From Candidatus Rokuibacteriota bacterium (GTDB lineage Bacteria; Methylomirabilota; Methylomirabilia; Rokubacteriales; CSP1-6), in contig JACORX010000128.1 of NCBI GenBank assembly GCA_016179165.1, positions 1 through 16,845 of the forward strand: 16,845 nt of DNA, read 5' to 3'. The first letter of the stretch is position 1. The number at the start of each line of letters is the position of its first letter. This document shows positions 5,731 through 13,171 of this stretch, piece after piece. A model generated the notes under the pieces. The model ran no database searches. It was not told the origin of the DNA and saw only the letters and a list, made by a program, of their open reading frames with translations. The position numbers and the translations under genes were made by a program.

Positions 5731-6189
5731 CTAGCGGCTGGCGAAGACGGCGGTCTTGCCGGAGCGGTCGAAGAGGAGGACCTGGTAGGGCTCGGGCGCC
5801 TGGCCCGGCGCCTCCATGCCGGGCGAGCCGGCGGGCATGCCGGGCACGGCGAGGCCCGCCGCGGGCGGGCGCTCCCGCAGCAGGCGGTCGATGAGGTCGG
5901 CCGGCACGTGGCCCTCGACCACGTAGCCCTCGACGAGGGCGGTGTGACACCCCTCGAGGCGCTCGGGGACGTTATAGCGCCGCTTGATCGGCGTGATGTC
6001 GCGGACATCCTCCACCTTGACCGGATAACCGCTGGCGCGCAGGTGACCCACCCACGCTTTGCAGCAGCCTCAGGTGGGCTCCTTGTACACGGTCACCGTG
6101 GGTTTGCCGGCCGCCGCAGCCCGCCTGCCGAGCAGGCCGATCAGCCCGACGGTGAGGAACCCTCTCCGAGAAATCCGGCGCGCGCTCAT
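5731..6189 (-). CDS. Tat-exported DUF411 selenoprotein (metal-binding)
   Basis: Read through the TGA at 6070..6072 (codon 40), this frame gives 152 aa. Residues 1-27 are a twin-arginine signal (ISRRGFL followed by a hydrophobic stretch and AAAA). The DUF411 domain follows: TVYKEPT-Sec40-G-C42-C43-KAWVGHL, where the family normally has a Cys at position 40, then VPERLEGCHTALVEGYVVEGHVP, and the Met-rich GLAVPGMPAGSPGME near the C-terminus. A SECIS-like hairpin follows the UGA. DUF411 proteins are predicted periplasmic soft-metal (copper-type) binding proteins, with no firm reaction assigned. The start at 6189 is preferred because TATGCT ends 7 nt upstream; ATG at 6201 is an alternative that keeps the signal peptide. 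The gene is divergent from the molybdopterin oxidoreductase. Stop-to-stop annotation would split it into two fragments. Confidence 0.87.
6037..6057 (-). promoter_or_regulatory. Bacterial SECIS-like hairpin of the DUF411 gene
   Basis: A 9-bp stem (GCGTGGGTG / CACCTGCGC, two G-U pairs) closes a GGT loop. The loop starts after 21 nt from UGA 6070..6072 and opens with G, meeting the bacterial SECIS rule. Confidence 0.68.
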
Positions 6190-6288
6190 GAACGCGAGCA
6201 TACACGATCTCAGCCGCGCGCGAAAAGGTTGAAACCAGGGGCCGCGATGCCGGGCGCGCTCCCCATGGGCCAGGCGCCGCACATGGGC

Positions 6289-6294
6289 TAGAAT
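6289..6294 (+). promoter_or_regulatory. -10 hexamer TAGAAT placed for a leaderless transcript
   Basis: TAGAAT (five of six to consensus) ends 7 nt before ATG 6302, so transcription would start at the start codon. No clear -35 is seen. Confidence 0.45.
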
Positions 6295-6301
6295 GAGGCC
6301 C

Positions 6302-8374
6302 ATGGCGCTCGCCTCCCCACCCCGGCTCGATGTCCTGCCCTCCGTCTGCCCGCACGATTGCACGAGCACCTGCGCCCTCGAGGTCGAGCGGCTCGACCCG
6401 CGCACCATCGGCAAGATCCGCGGCTCCCGCCGCAACACCTACACCGATGGCGTGATCTGCGAGAAGGTCGGGCGCTACGCCGAGCGGGTGCACCACCCCG
6501 ACCGGCTCCTCCACCCGCTCCGCCGCGTCGGCCCCAAGGGCTCCGGGCGCTTCGAGCGGATCGGCTGGGAGGCGGCGCTGGACCTCGTGGCGGAGGCGTT
6601 CACGCGCCAGGCCCAGACCTACGGCCGCGAGACGGTCTGGCCCTACTACTACGCGGGAACCATGGGCCTCGTGCAGCGCGACGGGATCAACCGCCTGCGT
6701 CACGCCATGGGCTACTCGCGCTGGTTCTCCACCATCTGCGTCACGCTCTCCGACACGGGCTGGACCGCCGGCGTCGGCGCCAAGCGCGGGGTGGACTTCC
6801 GCGAAGTGGGGACGCACTCGGACCTCGTGGTGATCTGGGGCGGCAATCCCGTCAACACCCAGGTCAACGTCATGCAGCACGCGATGCGGGCACAGCGGCG
6901 CGGCGCTGCCCTCGTCGTGGTCGATCCCTACCGCACCGGCACCGCCGAGAAGGCGGACATCCACCTGGCCCCGCGCCCGGGCACCGACGGCGCCCTCGCC
7001 TGCGCGGTGATGCACGTCCTCTTCGCGGAGGGCTTCGCCGACTGGAGCTACCTGCGCGCCTATACCGACTGCCCAGACGAGCTGGCCGCGCACGTGAGGA
7101 CGCGGACGCCGGAATGGGCGGCCGCCATCACGGGGCTCTCGGCGGGGGAGATCGTCGACTTCGCGCGGCTCTACGGGCGGACCAAGCGCTCCTTCATCCG
7201 CTGCCACCACGGCTTCTCCCGCTCGCGGAACGGGGCCGCCAACATGCACGCGGTCTCCTGCCTGCCCGCAGTGACGGGAGCCTGGCAGTACGAGGGCGGG
7301 GGCGCGGTCTACGGCCAGACGGCCATCTACCCACTCGACCGCTCCCTCATCGAGGGTCTCGACCTGGCGGACAAGTCGATCCGCGCGCTCGACCAGTCTC
7401 GCCTCGGGCCCATCCTCACCGGCGACCAGGAGGCCCTCCTCGGGGGGCCGCCCGTCACCGCCATGATCGTGCAGAACACGAATCCGGCCATGGTGTGCCC
7501 GGAGACGCACCTCGTCCACAAGGGCCTCGCACGCGAGGACCTCTTCCTGTGCGTGCACGAGCAGTTCCTCACCGAGACGGCGGCCTTCGCGGACGTCGTG
7601 CTCCCCGCCACCATGTTCCTCGAGCACGACGACTTCTACACCGCGAGCGGGCACACGTATTTCCAGGTCGCGAAGAAGGTGATCGAGCCCCCCGGCGAGT
7701 GCCGCGAGAACCACTGGGTGATCGCCGAGCTGGCCCGCCGGCTCGGAGCCCGGCACCCGGGCTTCGAGATGTCGGCCTGGGAGATCATGGACCGGACGCT
7801 CCGCACGTCGGGGATGTGGGACGCCGAGACCAACTGGCGGGGCGGCGGCCAGGATTTCGCGCTCCCGTTCAAGACCGCTCATTTCCTCGACGGCTTCCCG
7901 AACGCGGACGGGCGCTTCCACTTCAAGGCCGACTGGCGGCGCTTCGGCGGGCGTTGGCGGGAGATGCCGGTGCTTCCGGATCACCTGGACGTGATCGACG
8001 CGGCGACGCCGGACCGCCCGTTTCGCCTCGTGGCCGCCCCCGCGCGGACCTTTCTCAACTCGACCTTCACGGAGACGCCGTCGTCGCAGGAGCGCGAGCG
8101 CTGCCCCACCGCCCTGCTCCATCCGGACGACTGCGCGGCCCTCGGCGTCACCGACGGCGATCCTGTCCGCCTCGGCAACGCCCGCGGCGAGGTGGTCGTC
8201 CGCGCGAAGGCGCAGGGTGGCCAGCAGCGCGGCGTCGTGGTGGTCGAGGGCATCTGGCCCAACCGGCGCTTCGACGGCGGCATCGGGATCAATGCGCTGA
8301 CCAGCGCCGAGCCGGGCTGGCCGCGCGGCGGGGCCGTCTTCCACGACACCGCGGTCTCGATCCGCCGGGCCTGA
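6302..8374 (+). CDS. Molybdopterin-dependent oxidoreductase (DMSO reductase family)
   Basis: This 690-aa catalytic subunit has an N-terminal [4Fe-4S] site C16-x3-C20-x3-C24-x28-C53 (CPHDCTSTCALEV, then GVICEKVGRY). It then shows the bis-MGD-binding blocks: VVIWGGNPVNTQVN, the VVVDPYRTGTAEKADIHLAPRPGTD segment, MIVQNTNPAM, ETAAFADVVLPATMFLEHDD, and a C-terminal MopB-binding domain (LHPDDCAALGVTDGDPVRLGNARGEV). It probably oxidises or reduces a small organic or inorganic substrate, but the family does not fix which. The molybdenum ligand is uncertain in the TICVTLSDTGW region. No Tat signal is present, suggesting a cytoplasmic location. ATG 6302 is preferred over ATG 6293 because a TAGAAT element overlaps the latter. 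The crotonase gene follows after 18 nt. Confidence 0.9.
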   Translation: MALASPPRLDVLPSVCPHDCTSTCALEVERLDPRTIGKIRGSRRNTYTDGVICEKVGRYAERVHHPDRLLHPLRRVGPKGSGRFERIGWEAALDLVAEAFTRQAQTYGRETVWPYYYAGTMGLVQRDGINRLRHAMGYSRWFSTICVTLSDTGWTAGVGAKRGVDFREVGTHSDLVVIWGGNPVNTQVNVMQHAMRAQRRGAALVVVDPYRTGTAEKADIHLAPRPGTDGALACAVMHVLFAEGFADWSYLRAYTDCPDELAAHVRTRTPEWAAAITGLSAGEIVDFARLYGRTKRSFIRCHHGFSRSRNGAANMHAVSCLPAVTGAWQYEGGGAVYGQTAIYPLDRSLIEGLDLADKSIRALDQSRLGPILTGDQEALLGGPPVTAMIVQNTNPAMVCPETHLVHKGLAREDLFLCVHEQFLTETAAFADVVLPATMFLEHDDFYTASGHTYFQVAKKVIEPPGECRENHWVIAELARRLGARHPGFEMSAWEIMDRTLRTSGMWDAETNWRGGGQDFALPFKTAHFLDGFPNADGRFHFKADWRRFGGRWREMPVLPDHLDVIDAATPDRPFRLVAAPARTFLNSTFTETPSSQERERCPTALLHPDDCAALGVTDGDPVRLGNARGEVVVRAKAQGGQQRGVVVVEGIWPNRRFDGGIGINALTSAEPGWPRGGAVFHDTAVSIRRA

Positions 8375-8392
8375 GCCCCAAGGAGAGCATCC

Positions 8393-9187
8393 ATGAGTGA
8401 CGCGGCGCCCCTCTTGATGGAAAAGGACGGACCGATCGGCTGGCTCATCTTCAACCGGCCGGAGAAGCGCAACGCCGTGGGCATCGAGACGTGGCAGCTC
8501 ATGCCGGACTACGCCAAGGACCTGGCCGCCGACGACGCCGTTCGCGTGGTCATCCTGCGCGGGGCCGGAGAGCAGGCCTTCGTCGCGGGCGCCGACATCT
8601 CGCAGTTCAAGGACCGGCGGCGCAACATGGAGGATGAGGCCGAGTACCGCCGCATCGGCGCGCGCGGGCGGGAGGCCCTCGCCGCGCTGTCGAAGCCGCT
8701 GCTCGCCATGATCCACGGGTACTGCGTCGGCGGCGGCGTCAGCATCGCCATCGGCTGCGACATCCGCATCGCGTCGGACGACGCGCGCTTCGGCATCCCA
8801 GCGGCGCGCCTCGGCCTCGGCTACCACTACAGCGGCATGGAACAGCTGATGGCGCTGATCGGGCCGTCGTATACCAAGGAGATCTTCTACACGGCCCGCA
8901 CCGACTGGAGCGCCCAGGACGCCCTCCGCATGGGGCTGGTCAACCAGGTCGTGCCCAAGGCGGAGCTGGAGGCCTTCACGCGCGACTACGCGCTCACGAT
9001 CTCACGCAACGCCCCGCTGACGCTCCGCTCTGCCAAGGCGTCCGTGAACGAGCTGCTGCGGCCCGCTGAGAATCGCGATCTCCCCATGCTCGATCGCTTG
9101 ATCGCCGACTGCTTCAACAGCGAGGACTACCAGGAGGGCGTCCGCGCCTTCTCGGAAAAGCGGCGGCCGGAGTTCCAGGGGCGCTGA
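8393..9187 (+). CDS. Crotonase-fold protein (enoyl-CoA hydratase/isomerase family)
   Basis: This 264-aa crotonase-superfamily protein carries the oxyanion-hole motifs AFVAGADISQF (residues 62-72) and HGYCVGGGVSIAIGCDIRIAS (108-128), and is of normal length. The two glutamates of classical enoyl-CoA hydratases are absent. Ser117 stands where GGGxEL has Glu, and IPAARLGLGY replaces the PEIxLGxxP block. It therefore binds an acyl-CoA and stabilises an enolate, but may catalyse a reaction other than simple hydration. The start has AAGGAGA with 8 nt spacing and lies 18 nt after the molybdopterin oxidoreductase, indicating an operon. Confidence 0.88.
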   Translation: MSDAAPLLMEKDGPIGWLIFNRPEKRNAVGIETWQLMPDYAKDLAADDAVRVVILRGAGEQAFVAGADISQFKDRRRNMEDEAEYRRIGARGREALAALSKPLLAMIHGYCVGGGVSIAIGCDIRIASDDARFGIPAARLGLGYHYSGMEQLMALIGPSYTKEIFYTARTDWSAQDALRMGLVNQVVPKAELEAFTRDYALTISRNAPLTLRSAKASVNELLRPAENRDLPMLDRLIADCFNSEDYQEGVRAFSEKRRPEFQGR

Positions 9188-9211
9188 CAGAAACACAGCC
9201 CCCTCACCCTG

Positions 9212-9238
9212 CCCTCTCCCCCTCGACGGGGGAGAGGG
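9212..9238. repeat. REP-like intergenic hairpin (11-bp perfect stem)
   Basis: CCCTCTCCCCC and GGGGGAGAGGG pair over 11 bp around a TCGAC loop, preceded by the run CCCCCTCACCCTG. This form of C-rich/G-rich palindrome is a common dispersed intergenic repeat in GC-rich bacteria. It lies between the crotonase and hydrolase genes, where it could act as an mRNA processing or stability element. No U-tract follows, so it is not a classical terminator. Confidence 0.6.
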
Positions 9239-9262
9239 AGATGCGCGCAAAGGGAGCGAATC

Positions 9263-10141
9263 ATGGCAGCCAGCGCAGCCGTGACGTCCGCGATCGATAT
9301 CGAGGACGTCGAGTATGTCCGCCACGGCGGCAAGCCGCTGTTGGCGCGCCTCTTCAAGCCGCGCGGCACGGGGCCGTTCCCGCTGATCGTCGAGCTTCAC
9401 GGCGGCGCCTGGTGCCGGGGCGACCGCACGAACGACACCCTGCTCAACGAGCCGCTGGCGAAGAGCGGCGTGGTCGTGGCGGCGCTCGACTTCCGGATGC
9501 CGCCGGACGATCCGGGATACCCCGCGTCGATGGCCGACATCAACTACGCGATCCGCTGGTTCAAGACGCGCGCGGCCGAGCTCGGCAGCCGCCCCGACAT
9601 GGTCGGCGCGCTCGGCATCTCGAGCGGCGCGCACCAGGCCATGCTGAACGCGATGAGGCCGCGCGACCCGCGCTACTCGGCGATCCCCCTGCCCGCCGGC
9701 GCGCCCGCCGTGGATGCCACCGTGCGCGCCGTCGTCATGTGCTGGCCTGTCATCGACCCGCTGGGGCGATATCACTACGCGAAGAAGCTGCAGGCGGGCG
9801 GTAAGCCGTATCCGGACATCGTGGACCAGGTGCTGCCCTGCCACGATGAATACTGGCAGACGGAGGCGGCCATGGCGGAGGGCAACCCTGTCCTCGCGCT
9901 CGAGCGCGGCGAGCGGGTCGAGATGCCGCCGGTCCTTTACCTCCAAGGCGCCAACGACCCGGCACACTCGCGCCCCCAGCTCGACCGGTTCGTGGCCGGG
10001 TACCGCAAGGCGGGCGGCCAGGTCGAGCTGGAGCTCTACGAGGACGCCGGGCGGTCCTTCATCACAAAAGACCCGACTTCACCTGCGGCCGTCCGGGCGA
10101 TGGACAAGATCATCGAGTTCGTGCACAAGCAGATCCGGTAG
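9263..10141 (+). CDS. Alpha/beta hydrolase (HSL-like esterase fold)
   Basis: This 292-aa product shows an HGGAW oxyanion motif (residues 46-50), GISSG with Ser120 as nucleophile (118-122), and LQGANDPAHS with Asp232 as the acid. The usual catalytic His, expected in a GxxHxF motif, is occupied by Arg264 (EDAGRSFITKDP). The codon there is CGG. The protein may be inactive, use another His, or act as a non-classical lyase. There is no signal peptide, so it is cytoplasmic. The start ATG lies 24 nt after the REP-like hairpin, with AAAGGGAGCG upstream as ribosome site. It probably belongs to the same plus-strand operon as the crotonase and the downstream barrel protein. Confidence 0.85.
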   Translation: MAASAAVTSAIDIEDVEYVRHGGKPLLARLFKPRGTGPFPLIVELHGGAWCRGDRTNDTLLNEPLAKSGVVVAALDFRMPPDDPGYPASMADINYAIRWFKTRAAELGSRPDMVGALGISSGAHQAMLNAMRPRDPRYSAIPLPAGAPAVDATVRAVVMCWPVIDPLGRYHYAKKLQAGGKPYPDIVDQVLPCHDEYWQTEAAMAEGNPVLALERGERVEMPPVLYLQGANDPAHSRPQLDRFVAGYRKAGGQVELELYEDAGRSFITKDPTSPAAVRAMDKIIEFVHKQIR

Positions 10142-10146
10142 CCTCC

Positions 10147-10815
10147 ATGGCGACCAAGAAGAAGGGCTCCGGGCTCCTGATGGTCTGGGCGGACGTTCCG
10201 CCCGACAAGGAGGAAGAGTTCAACCGCTGGTACAACGAAGAGCACCTGCCCGAACGGCTGGCCGTGCCGGGCTTTCTCTCAGGAGCCCGCTACGAAGCCG
10301 TGAAGAGCGGGCCGAAGCACCTCGCCTGCTACGAGCTGGAAGACGCGGCGGTCATGGAGAGCGCGGCGTACAAGCGCGTCCAGGCGAACCCGACGGCATG
10401 GACCAGGGCCTGCTCTCCCGAGGCGATCGGCACAACCTACATCCGCAACATCTACACGATGATCCACCCGAAGACGCTCACACCCGAGGCCGCGCAGAGC
10501 GGCATGGCGCCGGCGCTTCAGATCGGGCGCATGGACGTGCCGCCCGAGGTCGACGCCGATTTCAACGACTGGTACAACACCATCTACGTGCCCAACTATG
10601 AAAAGGTGCCCGGCGTGATCCGCGGCCGGCGCTATCGCGCGGTGGTCGGGGCGCCGACGTACCTCACGCTCTACGAGTTCGAGGGGCCCAAGGTATCCGA
10701 AAGCGCGGCGTGGATTGCCCAGCGCGACATCTCACCGGTGACGCACCGTATTCGCCCGCACATGCGGCACGCTCCGGGCTCTCCCGGCATCTGGGTGAAG
10801 ACGGTGCAGGGCTGA
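10147..10815 (+). CDS. Duplicated dimeric alpha-beta-barrel protein
   Basis: This 222-aa protein is made of two related ferredoxin-like halves. Half one (about 8-110) has VWADVPPDKEEEFNRWYNEEHLPERLAVPGFLSGARY. Half two (about 118-215) has GRMDVPPEVDADFNDWYNTIYVPNYEKVPGVIRGRRY. Each half then has a PxYL/PKHL-xxYEfE strand. A duplication gives in one chain what EthD- or antibiotic-monooxygenase-type proteins form as dimers. Function is unknown; small-molecule binding or accessory roles in catabolism are typical. It starts 5 nt after the hydrolase stop codon, so it is translationally close and cotranscribed, and it is the last gene of the plus-strand cluster, convergent with the LLM gene 7 nt beyond. 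Confidence 0.75.
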   Translation: MATKKKGSGLLMVWADVPPDKEEEFNRWYNEEHLPERLAVPGFLSGARYEAVKSGPKHLACYELEDAAVMESAAYKRVQANPTAWTRACSPEAIGTTYIRNIYTMIHPKTLTPEAAQSGMAPALQIGRMDVPPEVDADFNDWYNTIYVPNYEKVPGVIRGRRYRAVVGAPTYLTLYEFEGPKVSESAAWIAQRDISPVTHRIRPHMRHAPGSPGIWVKTVQG

Positions 10816-10822
10816 CGCGGCG

Positions 10823-11878
10823 CTAGGCGAAGCCGAGGGCGCGGCGGACGCGCGGGAGCACCTCGCGCGCCATTCGCGCCGAGTAGCCTCGCTCGGGATC
10901 GTCGGGGAACTTCGGGTCCGGGATCGGATGCAGGATGACGTAGTCGAACTCCGCAACCGCGCTCCGAAGCACCGCGACCAGCCTCTCGGCAACCTCGACC
11001 GGTCCGCCGCGCACGCTGAACGCGTCGGCCGCGCTTTCCGGTAGGAAATCCACGACGCGTCCGCTCGCCTCGAGGTCGACCGCGTGGTGGAAATCGGGCC
11101 AGACCTTGTGTTCGCGCTTGAGCGTCTCCGGGTCCGCCCCCGTCCACGTGAGGCGCGGCGGGTCGAACAACGCCGGCGAGTACTCGTAGTACCCGGCCGC
11201 CATGGACTTGGCCATCGCCAGCGCGCGATCCGGGTCGTCCACGAGCACGGTGTGGAAGACGGCGCCCAGGCGGACGGCGGCCGGGTTGCGCCCGGCGACG
11301 CCCGCGCCCGCGCGGATAGCCTCGACGGCAGTTCGTATATTGGACTCATGCGTGCCCACGCGGATGAAGACCCCGTCGGCGACTCCACCCGCTATCCGCA
11401 GCGTGCGTGGGCCGCCGGCAGCGATCCAGATCGGCACGGGCCGGTGATGCGGCAGCCGCGCCGGCCGCGGGGCGCCGACCTCGACCGCCTCGCCGTCCAG
11501 CAGCGCGCGCATCAGTCGCGTGGCCACCTCGAGCTCCTTCACCCGGGCCGGCTTCAGGCCCGCGAGCCTCACGGCCGTGTCCCCGACGCCCCAGCCGAGG
11601 AGCGTGCGCCCGGGCGCCAGCTCGTCGATCGTCGCGATCGACGACGCGGTGACCGTGGGGTGCCGGTTCACGGGATTGGCGAGGAGCGGCCCGAGCGTGA
11701 TGCGCTCGGTCGCGCGGGCGGCCGCCGCGAGCAAGACGTAGGTGTCGCGCCGCCGGAGCTGCGAGTCCGGCTGGAGCGCCGCATCCCAGCCGAGCATCTC
11801 CGCGCGCCGCACGTCGGCGGCGAAAGCGTCCACGGAGCGCGAGTCGAACCGGTTCAAGCCGAAGCGGGGGATCTTCAA
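10823..11878 (-). CDS. LLM-class flavin-dependent oxidoreductase (F420-type relative)
   Basis: This 351-aa TIM-barrel protein of the luciferase-like family shows FGLNRFDSRSVDAFAADVRRAEMLGWDAALQPDSQ, RDTYVLLAAAARATERITLGPLLANPVNRHP, IDELAPGRTLLGWGVGD, PVPIWIAAGGPRTLRIAGGVADGVFIR and a C-terminal DYVILHPIPDPK segment. The layout resembles methylene-tetrahydromethanopterin-reductase-like members, so F420 or FMN is expected. The start is taken as TTG (11876..11878) with AAGGG upstream, because similarity begins there. The frame stays open further upstream but overlaps the zinc dehydrogenase gene. It is the last gene of the minus-strand operon that starts near 15152. Confidence 0.87.
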   Translation of the reverse strand: MKIPRFGLNRFDSRSVDAFAADVRRAEMLGWDAALQPDSQLRRRDTYVLLAAAARATERITLGPLLANPVNRHPTVTASSIATIDELAPGRTLLGWGVGDTAVRLAGLKPARVKELEVATRLMRALLDGEAVEVGAPRPARLPHHRPVPIWIAAGGPRTLRIAGGVADGVFIRVGTHESNIRTAVEAIRAGAGVAGRNPAAVRLGAVFHTVLVDDPDRALAMAKSMAAGYYEYSPALFDPPRLTWTGADPETLKREHKVWPDFHHAVDLEASGRVVDFLPESAADAFSVRGGPVEVAERLVAVLRSAVAEFDYVILHPIPDPKFPDDPERGYSARMAREVLPRVRRALGFA

Positions 11879-11906
11879 TAGCCCTTCTGCTTGAGGGCGA
11901 GCGCGC

Positions 11907-13028
11907 TCACATCGAGATCGCGGCGCGGGAGAGACGCGGCGGCCCGGCCAGGCGCTCCCTCCAGTCGGCCTGCTGGAAAGCGTCCGAGATGCGCTCCAAC
12001 GGGAAGACGTGGGAGACGACGCGCTCGAAGGGGAAGCGCTTGAGGTTGCGCCGCAGGAACGCCAGCGCCTGCTCGAGCGCCCAGGGCGAATAGTTCGAGG
12101 TCGCCACGAGGCGCACGTTGCCGCGCACCAGCGCCGTGGCGTCGTAGGAGAAGACATTGCCGGGCGCGATGCTGCCGACCTCGAGGTAGCAGCCGCCGCC
12201 GCGCAGCATGCGGAGCCCTTCGGGGATCACCTCGGGATACCCCACCAGGTCGGCGACCACGTCGGCGCCGAAGCCGCCCGTCAGCTCCTTCACCGCGTCC
12301 ACGCGCCGGTCCGCCGTCGCCAGCTCGACGGCGTTCAGCGTGTGGTCGGCGCCGAACGCGCGGGCGAGCTCGAGCCGGTCGGGCAGCCGGTCGATCACGA
12401 TGATCTGGTCCGCGCCCATGTCGCGTGCTACCGCGACCGCGTTGATGCCGAGGCCGCCGGCGCCCTGCACCACCACCGTGTGCCCCGCGCGGAGCCCCGC
12501 GCGCCTGAGGCCGTAGAGCACCTGGGAGAGCGCGCAGTTGCTTGGTGTCGCGATGTCGTCGGAGATCTCAGCCGGGATCTTGAAGACGAAGTGCCCGGGG
12601 CGCAGGTAGTAGTAGTCGCCGTAGGCGTTGTTGAAATATGGCGGCGTGCCCGCCACCCGGTTGGGCCGCACCTTGCGCGGGCAGCTGCCCATCTCGTCGT
12701 GGAGACAAACGGGACACCGGCCGCAGGGGAAGAAGTAGCAATACGTCACGCGGTCTCCCTCGCGCAGCGGCTGGCCCATCGAGTCCGCGGTGACGCCCGC
12801 CCCCAGCCGCTCGACCCGCCCGCACATCTCATGGCCGAAGGTGAGGTCCCGCGGGCTCGCTCCGTAGGTCTCCTTCATCTCGCCGCGCCAGATGTGCAGA
12901 TCGGAGCCGCAGACGCCCGCCCGCGTCAGCCGCACGAGGATGGCGCCGGGCTCGACCTCCGGCACGGGATACTCCCGCAGCTCGAACTCGCCCCCGTACG
13001 TCCGCAGCACCGCCACCCGACCCTTCAT
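11907..13028 (-). CDS. Zinc-dependent medium-chain alcohol dehydrogenase
   Basis: This 373-aa MDR-family enzyme has likely catalytic-zinc ligands Cys40 (GVCGSD), His66-Glu67 (FGHEMCG) and Cys165. The structural zinc site is C102-x2-C105-x2-C108-x7-C116, and the nucleotide-binding motif GAGGLG is at 189-194, with VIDRLPDR after beta2 suggesting NAD. It oxidises an alcohol or polyol of unknown identity. The start ATG at 13028 has GGAGG 5 nt before it, and overlaps the TGA of a 48-aa ORF upstream (ATATGA). It sits between an SDR gene and an LLM oxidoreductase gene, all on the same strand. Confidence 0.92.
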   Translation of the reverse strand: MKGRVAVLRTYGGEFELREYPVPEVEPGAILVRLTRAGVCGSDLHIWRGEMKETYGASPRDLTFGHEMCGRVERLGAGVTADSMGQPLREGDRVTYCYFFPCGRCPVCLHDEMGSCPRKVRPNRVAGTPPYFNNAYGDYYYLRPGHFVFKIPAEISDDIATPSNCALSQVLYGLRRAGLRAGHTVVVQGAGGLGINAVAVARDMGADQIIVIDRLPDRLELARAFGADHTLNAVELATADRRVDAVKELTGGFGADVVADLVGYPEVIPEGLRMLRGGGCYLEVGSIAPGNVFSYDATALVRGNVRLVATSNYSPWALEQALAFLRRNLKRFPFERVVSHVFPLERISDAFQQADWRERLAGPPRLSRAAISM

Positions 13029-13171
13029 ATGTCCTCCCCGGCGGACCGCGGTCGAGAGACCACGTCCGCGACGCGCGTGTGCAGGACGTTGGGCCACGTC
13101 GTGCCGGCCGCCGGCGGGCTCCGGCCATCCGCCAGCCTGCCGATGACGATGCTGGCCGGCACCTCCGCCAT
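13025..13171 (-). CDS. Hypothetical 48-aa protein, translationally coupled
   Basis: An ORF from ATG 13169..13171 to TGA 13025..13027 exactly fills the gap between the SDR and zinc dehydrogenase genes. A GGAGG ribosome site lies 7 nt before its start, inside the end of the SDR gene. Its stop overlaps the start of the dehydrogenase. The product begins MAEVPASIVIGRLADG and ends VADVVSRPRSAGEDI, with no recognised domain, signal or membrane segment. It may be a small protein or simply an ORF that couples translation; a remnant of a larger gene is also possible. Confidence 0.45.
   Translation of the reverse strand: MAEVPASIVIGRLADGRSPPAAGTTWPNVLHTRVADVVSRPRSAGEDI

Noticed and set aside
5972..8827. 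Very long minus-strand open frame (951 codons) opposite the molybdopterin oxidoreductase and crotonase genes
   Set aside because: It is a GC-bias shadow. Its translation is low complexity with no family resemblance, while the plus strand carries clear conserved motifs.
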